Shown here in pieces: positions 26,301 to 38,300 of a DNA stretch of 64,000 nucleotides (position 1 is its first letter; the number at the start of each line of letters is the position of its first letter). The notes under the pieces are model-generated. The model made no database searches and was not told where the DNA came from. It saw only the letters and a program-made list of their open reading frames with translations. The position numbers and the translations under genes are program-made. This DNA is from Arion vulgaris (Eukaryota; Mollusca; Gastropoda; Stylommatophora; Arionidae), in NCBI GenBank assembly GCA_020796225.1, contig CM036765.1, forward strand, positions 34,748,066 to 34,812,065, written 5' to 3'.

Positions 26301-29300
26301 TAGGTGTTTGACAAGTTTTCATCCCTTGATCTGAAAATATTGTCATGAGAGCTTAGTTCTTGAAGTTTCACAACTTTAATATCACAGACATTTGTTATCT
26401 GCTATGTAGTAGACATGTTTAAATTTGAAGAAGAATCTATGGCACAACACAAGATAGCAAAAGTGAAACTTGTAAGGACATATCGTTTTTTTATGGCAAC
26501 ATATGGATGTGAATCATGGACACTTATACAAGTAGTAAAAAAGGGTCTAAATGCAAAGGATTGACTTCAGTGCACCAGGTTTCCTCGTATGGTTCCGCCC
26601 ATGTCGGCAAAAATGCCATCTGCCAAAAGTGTTGCACAAAATACAAACTAGGTAGCTCCAGCAAAAAATAGCACATGTGACTGAGTCCGGATTTGAACTC
26701 ACAACCTTCAGAATGACAAGCAAACGTCTTAACCACTTTGCCATAGAGATCCCCTACACAAGTAGTAAAGAAGAAATTCAATTCCTTTGAAACAAAGTGA
26801 TACAAAAATAATTAGAACACCCTGGTCAATGAAGAGAAAAATAGACATCCTACAAGATTTGAAAATAACAGCACATTGGTTTATAAACAATATCATGTCT
26901 GGAAAATTGAGTACTGTTCCTGGAAGGTGAGGCAGTGGATGATCAAAATCACGGTAGCAACAAGATATTAAGGAAACCTTGAACATGATGATAAAGGGGA
27001 ACGGGAGAACTGGCTAAAGATAAAGAGTCTTTCAGATGAACTGGTATGAGAGTACATTCTGCAAAGGACATGCTACATGAAGACATGTAAAAGTCCTTAA
27101 AATAAGTTGTCTCAAATATGTTTATGCCAATGGTGTGTTTTATATTTATATAAACTTATTTTACAATCACACTTGTACCTTCACCCCTTCCTTATTTTTA
27201 TTTGTTTTTTTAAAAAGGGTCTAAAGTCGAGGGATTGACTTCATTGCACCTGGTTTTATCCCATTAGGTTCGGCCCCTCTTAACAGAAATTAAAAAATGC
27301 AGTCATGAACAGAGCGGTGTGGTCTGGATTCGAACCCACGACCTTCGGAACGCAAAGCAAAGGTTTTAGCCACAGACACCCCTATCTTTATTTTATCTTC
27401 TAACATAACAATCTCTTCATGGTGTACCTCAGATAGGTATACATTTAAATTAAAAACTATTGTGATCATTAGCCCTTGTTCAAAGTCGTGTTCAGAATCA
27501 AACAGTCCTGACTCTGAATGGCCCTCCGCATTCCACCATTGCTGGCTAGATTTTGTTTCCACCATGTTTGGTCGGGTATTTTCCAGTTTCGCTTGCCGAG
27601 CTACTGAGTTAGTGCTTGAGCAACGCTGTGAGATATGACTGTTATGTGGAATGTTTTTTGCTGTGTCAACTGTGCGTTTGTTGTGTGTATTCAGAAAATG
27701 ACAGACAGCGGTTATGACGAACAAGCTCAATCTGCCGTATGCAGTTATATTGCGGGTGCAGAAAGCTGGATTTTGTCGTGATTGATGTTCCTTCGACAAG
27801 AATTGCAATTCAAGTGATGAACAGTTTTGTGTTGCTACATTAGCGACGGCCATATGCATTTTATGCGTGCAGGTTGCTTTTTGTATGGTACGCGCTGTTT
27901 CATTCTGGAATTAGTTCACACAGGAAACATTTCACAGTTGTTAGCATTTCGTGATTTTCATTGGCACAAGAACGGAGCAATTATGGGGTGACCCGTTGCA
28001 GTGAAGTTGGAACTGTACTTATGAACTAGCCCTAGTTCAGGCACTACATAACATTCTCTTCATGGTGTACCTCAGATAAGTATGCATTTAAATTAAAAAC
28101 TACTGTGATCACACTAGCCCTAGCTGAGGCACTACATTTATGACATACCTTGAAAATTATGTTCAATTTTTCTTCCAATGCTAGACTTTGTAGATTTCTC
28201 ATGAACATTCTTCTCCACTTCTTTGATCAACTCTTGTAAACTTCTAGTGTGTCCGGACAAACCTTTGGTATTTCTTTTTGTGGGAAGTGGCTGCTTTAGC
28301 CATTTTGGTAATGTTGAAGTAGTGGCTATAAGCTGTGACTGTGTACAGCTGCCATGACTGATCTCTTGCGGTGACTGCCTGAACTCTTCTCTGAATGAGT
28401 CTTGCAAATTGTTCTCTGGTACTGAAATAGATGAGTATATTGACACAACGGAAACTGGCACAGTCTCTTTCTTAGTTTGCAGATGTGACGACTGCTCGGA
28501 TTTGCTGCACTCCAAACTGGAATTGTTACCTCTGAGCACCGATTGACACAGTAGTGTCATATTGCTGGGTGTATCAAGGAGGAATGTACTGGAACTTACA
28601 AATAGATTACTTATTGTAGGTACTTGAGCTTGCAAATAGAGTACTTATTGTAGCTGGAGACCTTGAAGTTTGTAGATAGGATAATGTACTATCAAAAAAG
28701 CATACGGGAAAATTAAACTACCTCAGTGATGGAGGAGATAAATGTAACATCGCAAGGTGTGAAAGATCAATTTATTTCCTGATCTTGTGAGGTGGTATTA
28801 TATATAGGATAACAAGTGGAATATATTTTTTATATAGAGCAACAAGAATTAAGTCTATTTTCAATAATGTTCAAGTGAGTAGCTACAAGCTTGCAGAATA
28901 CCAAAAACTACGGTAGATGTAATACCAGTTAATGGTCTAACACAGCCGTTCCCAAACTGGGGTCCGTGAGGTACTCACAGGGGGTCCGTGAGGTACTCAC
29001 AGGGGGGTCCGTGAGGTACTCACAGGGGGGTCCGTGAGGTACTCACAGGGGGGTCCGTGAGGTACTCACAGGGGGTCCGTGAGGTACTCACAGGGGGGTC
29101 CGTGAGGTACTCACAGGGATCCTCAAGCGCTGGAAGAAATAATATGAATTTTGACTTTTCAAATAGAAAAATAAATTGTTTAAATATGTATAAAAACTGG
29201 TAAACTAGTTACGCTGCGAAATCAAAGGACCCAGACCAGACCGGAGTCTAAACGTCTGACAGGACAAAATGAAATATGAATTGAAGTTTCGCAGTCTGAG

Positions 29301-32300
29301 AACATTGTTTACTATTGTAACACAAAGATAATTCATTCCTGTCCATTTTTATATATAGAAACATTTGGGGTCCGCAGCAGCAAAATGTATTTAAAAGGGT
29401 GTCCGCAGTAATGCAAGTTTAGGAACCGTTGGTCTAACATCTAGAACCATGGGGATTATTCCTACATATTGGTGAAATAGGTGATATTTCTGGATATATC
29501 TGGTGGACCTAATAGAAATGGAGGGGAATCTCCATAGCAGACAGTACTCTCATAAACTGAAGGTTGATTTTACACAGACAAAATAGGTGGTGTCAGGGGT
29601 TGTATACTGAAAAGAGATTGCATACTTAAAAGAAACTAAAATACTTCTATTAGGCTGTGAAGTGTTTCTTGGAAGACTATTAAATTGCTTATGGTCCTGG
29701 CTGGCAACTAAAGACAGAACAATATAACCACAATGATACATGGTAGTGTTCTGATATCGCACGAGGAACTAGTTGTTGTACATGTAGATGAGAATGGTGA
29801 CACAGTGCAGTATAATGACACATTAATTATGATGGAGGTATCTCAGCTCTCTAATTGTTAGGACTAGAGGGTACAGAAATCAAATCAACTTGCTTGATTT
29901 ATTAACAAAGAAATAAGCAGAAATCATACAACACATTACATCCCAATCTGATCAACAATTGATAAGTCTTGACTTTCATCTTACTTGTGCTATTTAACTA
30001 TTGTCAAGTTATATACCTAATATGAAATAGGGGAAGACTGCAGAAAACTTTTAAATAGCTAAACGTACAAACAAAGTACTATAGTTTTACAAAATACAGA
30101 AACAGTGACAATAACAGCAACGTTTCGACCAAAGGCCTTTATCAAGCAAACGACACAACAGGAGTGACAATTGATATCTTATTTTTATACATATTTAAAC
30201 TATTTATATCTCACTCTGTTGTGTCGTTTGATAAAGGCCTTTGGTAAACATTGCTGTTTATTGTCACTGTTTCTGTATTTTGTAAAACTATATACTTTGT
30301 ACTGTTTCGCTACTAATATGTAGATAAGGACAAAACAAGTTATATATCTAAAATGTCTTAAGAAGGGATAAACAAGTTATATACCTAACTATGTAGAGAG
30401 GGACAAACAAGTTATATACTAATTTGTAGCTAAGGGCAAAACAAGTTATATAGGTAATTTGTAGTGAAGGGACAAAATAAGTATATATCTAATATGTAAA
30501 AAGGGACAAAACAAGTTATATATCTAATATGTAGCGAAGGGACAAAACAAGTGATATATCAATATGTACGAAGGGACAAACAAGTTCTATATCTAATATG
30601 TAGCAAAGGACAAAACAAGTTATATATCTAATATGTAAGGACAAACAAGTTCTATATCTAATATGTAGTGAAGGGACAAAAAATGCCTATCAGACAAAGC
30701 AAGTAGCATCAAACTACCTAAAAGAGTCAGACATATGCGAAAACAGTCATGTCACTAGACAAGAACAAGCTTGGAACCGAAGGAAATGGGACGCCTAAAC
30801 AGACCTGAGACATTCTTTTGAGGAACTAATGGATGCTGTACTATGTGGGAAGCCATAAAGAAAACAGGCAGAGACTGAAAAAAAATGGATAACAGCTGTT
30901 GAGGCCCTATGTTCCACAAGGTGCAGAGAGGAATAAGTCAAGTAAGTCATACATATTGCATAGCATAATATATTAGATCCAGCTTCTCAGTAATGAAGAC
31001 AATGGTTTGAATCCTTGCAAGGCAGTTTTTTTAAACTGTTAATTTTTATTTAGCAATACTTTTTTTAATGTGTTTTTTTCCCATTAGGTCATGCCACAGT
31101 GACTGGATAGTTTGGAAAAAGCAAATAAAATAATTTAAAAGTGAAAATACTTAATCTTTTTCTCTCTCTCTCATCCGCCTAGACCGATGAACCAAATTTC
31201 ATAAATTCACTGTTGTTTTTAGGACTCCGTCTCTCCGTACAACTACTTGCGAAGCTCTGTTATCGGGCCAGGTTTCGTCTCTGAAACCTGCCAACAACTG
31301 GCAGTCTTAATCTACTTTTAAAAGTCTACTACTCTATAAGGCATTTTATTAAGTGGGAAGTACATTATTAGAAGTAATTACTATTGGAATTAACATGCTG
31401 CATATGAATTTTACTTTTAATTGAATAATTATTCTAATTCAAGAGCTAATTATACATGTTTAACCGGTTGGCTCCTTTGCACTGACTATACGGAAATGTG
31501 TGGTTCACAAAATGTCCTAAAGCCAGTACGTCAGCTTAAGAGAATGTTACTAAAAATCAAATTATTTTACAGTCATCCCCTGCCAGTCATTGGTGCTGCC
31601 AGGGCTACAAGTGAGAAGAGAATAGTACCACTGTGACCTACAAGGCATGTTGTAAGAGGCGACTGATATAGTAAGCTAGGAAGCTACCTAGTAAATAAAA
31701 AGCGGCGGAGAAATCAGATGTGCTGGCCTACTAGTAGGCGCATTACTGGCACAATGTATGATCGCTCTCAGGCTCAGATCACATACACATCACAAAGAGT
31801 GGTTAAACACGTGGTCGATATAGAGTGCTCAAAGAAGAAGTCATTGCCGGCCCTGCTTTCTTCCACCTAGGCCGGATGTATCAATAAGTCAACGGTCTAC
31901 AAAATGTGTCCAGAGCCTAGCCCTGCACTCAGCAGGGTTGTGATCGCTAGTCTCTCTTAGGAGGGACAAAAGTGAAAATTAGTAACCTGCTGATGACCCT
32001 CAGAAACATGAAAGTCAATCACCCCCCAGCAGTGTAGACTGGAAAATTTGACCGTGAGGTCAAAGGCTAACGAGGCAATGGCTCGCTTAGGAGATGGACT
32101 CCCTAGGTCAGGATTTTAAAAAAAAATGTTCTTGGGGAGTTAACCCGACAAAAAATCTCGATGGACGTCTGAGGCTGTGATTGCGGGGGAATAATTCAAC
32201 ATCTTACAAGGATGTATACCGATACCACTATGCGACACTGAAGGTGATATTAGATCAAATACAGTATCTTGCAAGTGTATGTACTCAACTGTTATAACTG

Positions 32301-35300
32301 CAACCTAATGCTCTTACTTTCATATGTGAGCAAGTCATGGGTAACAAGTCTTCTGTCAGAACAGTTAACTTTTGGTTTCAATCTAACTACTCACATTTGG
32401 TGTGCTCTTTTTCTGAAGATGCTGTTCTTTTCTTAGATGTGTTCTTGTTATCTTTACATAAGGCTGTTCTTGTTCTCTTCTCAAGATGCTGTCTTGCTGC
32501 TTATCTTTCACTTCATAAGGCTGTTCTTGTTTCTCTTCTCAAGATGCTGTTCTTGTTCATCTTTACCATAAGGCTGTTCTGTTTCTTGAGATGCTGTTCT
32601 TTTTCTCTTCTGAGATGCTGTCTTGCTTTTCTTTATCAAAATGCTGTGTTGTTTCTTTTTACCATAATGCTGTTCTTGTTTCTTGAGATGCTTCTGTTTA
32701 CCTTTCTCAAAATACTGTTGTTGTTTCTCTTTACCATAATGTTGTTCTTGTTTCTCTTTCATAAGATGCTGTTGTTTCTTTTACCATAATGCTGTTCTTG
32801 TTTCTTTCATAAGGTGCTGTTCTTGTTTCTCTTCTTGAGATGCTGTTCTTGTTTACTCTTTCAAAAGTGTTGTTGTTTCTCTTTACCATAATGCTGTTCT
32901 TGTTTCTCTTTCATAAGATGATGTTGTTTCTTTACCATAATGCTGTCTTGTTTATCTTTTCAAGATGCTGTTCTTGTTTCTCTTTCTCAAAATGCTGTTC
33001 TTGTTTCTCTTTCTCAAGATGCTGTTCTTGTTTCTCTTTCTCAAGATGCTGTTCTTGTTTCTCTTTCTCAAGAAGCTTTTCTTGTTTCTCTTTCTCAAGA
33101 TGCTGTTCTTTTTCTTCAAGATGCTGTTCTTGTTTCTCTTTATAAAGATGCTGTTCTTGTTTCCTTTCTCAAGATTGTTCTTGTTTTCTTTCTCAAGATG
33201 CTGTTCTTGTTTCTCTTTCTCAAGATGCTGTTCTTGTTTCTCTTTATAAAGAGCTGTTCTTGTTTATTTTCTCAAGATACTGTTCTTGTTTACTTTCCAA
33301 AAGCTGTTGTTTTCTTTCTCAAGATGCTGTTCTTGTTTCTCTTTCTCAAGATGCTGTTTCTTGCTTTCTCTTTCTCAAGCTGTTCTTGTCTTTCTTTCTC
33401 AAGAAACTGTTCTTGTTTTTCTTTCTCAAGATGCTGTTCTTGTTTACCTTTCACAAAATGCTGTTGTTTCTCTTTACCATAATGTTGTTCTTGTATCTGT
33501 TTATGAGGACACTCTTCTTGCTTCTGTTTCTCATACTCATTCTGTCTTTCCTTCACATGCTCTTTTTGATTGCTATGTTTCTTATCTTCCAGCCCCCTAT
33601 GATGAACCCGATTGTGTTTGAATATTTGATGACTGTGGTGCTCTTCTTCAATCTGATCCTTTTCATAAAGCTGATCTTGACTGCTATCTTTAATCTGCTG
33701 TGTCTTACCATCACTTTGGCTTGAACATTTCAAACTGTATCCATGATCTTGACTTGCAGATGGATCATAGTCATCCTTCTTGAGAACATGTGTACTGTCA
33801 TGTGAAGAGTCTAAAGTCTCACTGTCATTATCATCTGAAAGGAAAAAAGACAGTCCTTTATTAAACAAATAAGAATGCCTAAATAATGTCATTATCATCA
33901 CCATCATCCAGCTTGTCCCTATCGGAACTTAGCTCCCATGACAGCAGATAAAAATGTCTCCATGTCCTGCGTGAGGTGTCTGGCATCTGCAGCAGTCATA
34001 CTTCTTCAGTAACACCAAGGCAGTCCCCAGAGCACATCCTGCAAGACTGCCCTAGTCTGAGTAGTGAGAGATTGAAGATCTGGCCAACAGAAACAACACT
34101 ACAAGACAAACTATGGGGAACCTGTGGAGACCTCAAGCGCACCGCACTGTTTATGACACATACCGGAGTAGTCGCACAGCAAAAGTTGATCGCAGAAGAA
34201 ACTTCTTCAGTGATCTCTGGTCATGCACTCAGTTTACTGTGGACCATAAACTTGACAGTCAGCTTTAGATCTGTCAGTTTTCCCCAAAACTTAGTTTTTA
34301 GGTCGACTGGGTGTGGCCAGATGTTGCTTCTCAGCTCAACCAAGAGAGGACTGTCTTGCAGGAAATGCTCCTCTGACATGCTCACAAATTGGGCAGTCAT
34401 ACTCTTCATGCTTCACTTCGATTTTCTTTTTCAATGATACAACAACACTTGGGCTATTGCTCTTCTGCCCAATGCTATGTAATAATATCAGCAGCATGTG
34501 TGTTTGTAAGTTCTTTTATTCACTATGGCCATTTGCATGGCCATTTGAGTTGTTCGTATGTGTCGATTCCTCCCGCCAATAATGGCTGACACATTCCGTT
34601 TCTGAGGACATCTTTTTTTGAGGTTGTTCTCTAGACAGTTGCAGTCCCCTGCTGACAAGATCTGTCTTCCCGGGTTTGTCTGGAGTCGTCCTACTCTAGA
34701 TGACTTCAGCCTTCTGTTGCCGGGCTCACCAACCCAGGCTTTTATGCAGGGTGTGTCCCTGGACACTGTAGTTTAATCGCTTATGCTTAAGGGAAAGTGT
34801 CATAGAAGTAGAAGACAAGACAAGAAAAGGATGTCCTCCTCAAGAGAGAGAGGACAAGTGCTATTTGTCCCATAGCTGGGGGATGGGTTGGTTGCAGCCA
34901 GAGCATTTACCACTTGCCGGTGGGTTCTGCACTGTCACCTTATGAGGCCCCATCCTGCTCCCCGCCTTTGGTCTGGCCTTTCACCTTCAGTCTGTTCGGC
35001 TTGGTTAGACCTGCCAGGAGTTAGACTCCGCCGACATAGCCTGAAGGATCCTAAAGGCACACAAACCCTCCAACCACGATAAGGTAGGCTAATATGGAGG
35101 GCTTTTGTTCACTATAATATGTTCCATTTCTCCTGCGTGTTGCCGGGACCCGCAAGGGCGGCAAAGAATGTTAACATTGCGATCTACAAGGCATGCCGTA
35201 AGAGGCGACTGAGGTAGGAGCCTAGGAAGCTACCCTAGTAAATAAAAAGCGTTGCAGAAATCGGATGTGCTGGCCTACTTGCAGGCGCATAACTGGCTTA

Positions 35301-38300
35301 ACATACAATCGCTCTTAGGCTCAGATCACATACAAATCACAAAGAGTGGCTGAACAAGTGGTCGATATGGAGTGTTCAAAGAAGAATATGTTCCATTTAT
35401 CTGGACTTGGGGAAGAAGGTCTTCCTGACATCAATTTTAAGCTGCTGAACAAATAGACAATATCTGTTCTGCTTTTTTGTGATATTATTCCAGTCTCAGT
35501 GCAGTACTTGTATTCTTCTTCTTCTTCAGCGATCTCTGGTCATGCGCTTAATTTACTGTGGACCACAACTGGGCAGACAGCTTCAGGTCTGTCAGGTTTC
35601 CAAAGCTTAGTTTTCAGGTCACTGGTGGCCACATGTTGCTTTCAGCTCAACAGAAGAGGACAGTCTTGCAGGATATGCTCTGGTGTCTGTTCTGCCTCTG
35701 ACACTGGCAGAGAGCTTGACTTATTCTAGTCTGTATAAGTGTTTGTTGAGTCTGCATGTCCGGAAAATGCGTAGTCGAAATATAATGACCTGGTCTGTTC
35801 TGCTTAGGTCTTTGAGGGAGTCTTTCCATAATCATATCCAGTGTTTGTCTTCCAGTCTACTGCCGATTTTCTGTATGAGGGTTTGACTGTATTCAAAAGC
35901 ATTAGATGATTTTTCAACTCTCATTAATAATCCATGTATAGATACTGTACAGATAATAATATCAATGATAGAAAGATCATCTTCTTCGCTGCGTCTCACT
36001 AGACTGGGATTTTGAATTCTCTAATAAAGACAGACGTCTAACTCAGATTATCTGCCATGCCATACAGTTTGTCTTGGACACTAGTGTAAGCAGGCCACCT
36101 CTTTCTGCTCAAGTCTGCAAACTGGGGGCAGTTCTGTAGGATATAATTCCTATGATTTCTGCTTCCCATTTGTGTCGACCTCTTCCTACAGTAAGTTTTG
36201 GCCAGCCTTGTGATGGTAGGTCTGACATTCTTACTTCGAGGCTAAATCTCCGAGGCAGATTGGCGACCATAGAATCCATTACCCCATTGTGAGGGGTCGT
36301 TGCACCATGTTATGCGCCTTACGGCCTGGTGCATCCGTTTTCTGCAAGCATTTGTTTCGGGTTAGCATTCCTAGCGGACACATGCATCCAATTTCAGGCA
36401 ACCTCCTTGGGCGTCTCTTACGACATGCATGGCAGGTAACAGTGGTTCTATTCTTTACACCCCAAATTTGGGCCCGGTAACCACTCGGGCGAGAAAGAAG
36501 ATAAAAATGGAGTAATGAGAAAAAGTGAGAGATTAATAATTAATGGGACAATCATGAAAGAGATAAAATACTGATGTAAATTAAACCATGACTAAATAAA
36601 AAAACATGATGAATAATAATTTCCTTTTCTTTGTTGCTCTCAGAAGTGAAAAATTGAGTAGCAAGAACAAGAGGCAGAGAATTGTGGAAGAACATGATAA
36701 TCTGCGCCTGTTGGCCAAATCTTACATCTAACTGAAACTAATCATCGTAAAACTTGTACTCTAAAATGTAGTATTACTTCTCTTTTAATTGGTCTAAAGC
36801 CGAAGGATTTACTTTATTGCATCTGGTTTTACTTCATATGCTTTGTTTCTCTCTGCAGAAATGGCACACCACCTGGCGAGAGTATTGTACAGTGCATATA
36901 CTCTGTAGTTCCAGCAACAATCATAGGGTCTCTGGAAAAATGCATTTGTGAACAGATCGGTGCTGTCCTGATTCAAACCTAGGATCTTCAGAATGCAAGA
37001 CAACAGCTTAACCACAGAGATCCCCCACTTTTCTTCTAATAAATGATGTCTCTTTATTCTAGAGCTCTCCTCAGATGCACTATTCTCATGAATTTTTTGT
37101 TTTGCACTTGCTGATGTGTTGCATTCATTTAAATCTTGAGTCAAAGGTGAGACTACGATATGTCAATGATTCACATACTTTGCATTTTTATGGAAAGTGA
37201 GATTTGCAGAGTACTATGTGGTTTTGTTTTTCAGAACTCTGTTGTGCCGTGTTCAAATTTGTTTCATTTTTATTAGCACATTTTTATTAAAGATATAGAA
37301 AGCAAGTTGAATGCATTTGAAAATCGATGTCTGCGAAAAATAATGAACATAAAATGGAACAAATTCAGGAGAAGTGATGAAATCAGAGAAGTGTCTGGTC
37401 AACTATAGTAACAACTTTATAAAAAGAGAAGATGAAGATATGTTAGACACAGATTGAGAAGAAATGATCAACGAATATCAAAGCAGGCATTGAAGTGAAA
37501 TGCAAAGGGTTCAAGAAAGAGAGGATAACCTTAGGAGACCCTGAAATGAACTTTGCTGAGAGAGGCAAGAAATATCGGTCTCAGTTCCATGGAGGAGATT
37601 GAGCGAGTTGCCCAGGATAGAGTGGTATGAAGAAATTGCTTGCAGGCCCTATGTAACATATAGCGGTACAAGAGGAATTTTTATTATTAGCACTATTTAG
37701 TAACAAAAACACGTTAAAAAACAATTTTAACTATGGATTACCAAGAACTGAGTCAAGTTTTATAGCCACATCACTTAAAACTTGTGATGTTTTGTCAAGT
37801 CTCTGAATGATGTTGTAGTAGTGACCTGAGTCTCGGATAAGTTCTTGCCCTGTAGTCAGCAGTTGAGTGACATCTGCCACAATCTGTGGAAAATGAAAGT
37901 GATTTAACAAACAAAATATTAATTGACCTGTTAAAATGAATATTCCTCTCAAGTCAAAAAGCCTGGAGAAATGTATTTTAATTTTTCATGTTGTGTCTTT
38001 GGAAAAAGCTGTGTTCTTGTACATTTCTGCCATACAGATTGTATAATCAAAGGTTTGTTTTTCCTATCTTTATATCAACTCTTAGTATCTCCGCTTCATC
38101 ATTGGTATTCACAGACACTTCACTACTTTGCATTTAATTTCTAGTAAGGGTGAGACATCTTTGTTTCCTTCTCCGTCACATAAGAAGGTCTGATATCCTC
38201 AGATGGAAAATCTGTGGTTGCTGTTGATATGTATTTTCTACCATGAAGCTCAACAACACTGCAGGAGAAGTAGAGCTTAAACTATGTAAAACTAAAAAGG

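Noticed and set aside
27320..27345. tRNA gene suggested by a perfect box B
   Set aside because: It is the head of tRNA-derived SINE B; no cloverleaf or acceptor stem is present. The same holds for SINE A, K and L heads.
27290..27859. 189-codon minus-strand ORF as a Tudor exon
   Set aside because: It runs through SINE B and the 550-bp element. Exons 28149-28628 and 26169-26330 join in phase without it.
32337..33724. Several long plus-strand ORFs rich in Phe/Leu/Cys/Ser (apparent membrane proteins)
   Set aside because: They are antisense translations of the 27-bp minisatellite in the Tudor exon. The minus-strand reading is flanked by good splice sites and joins in phase with other exons.
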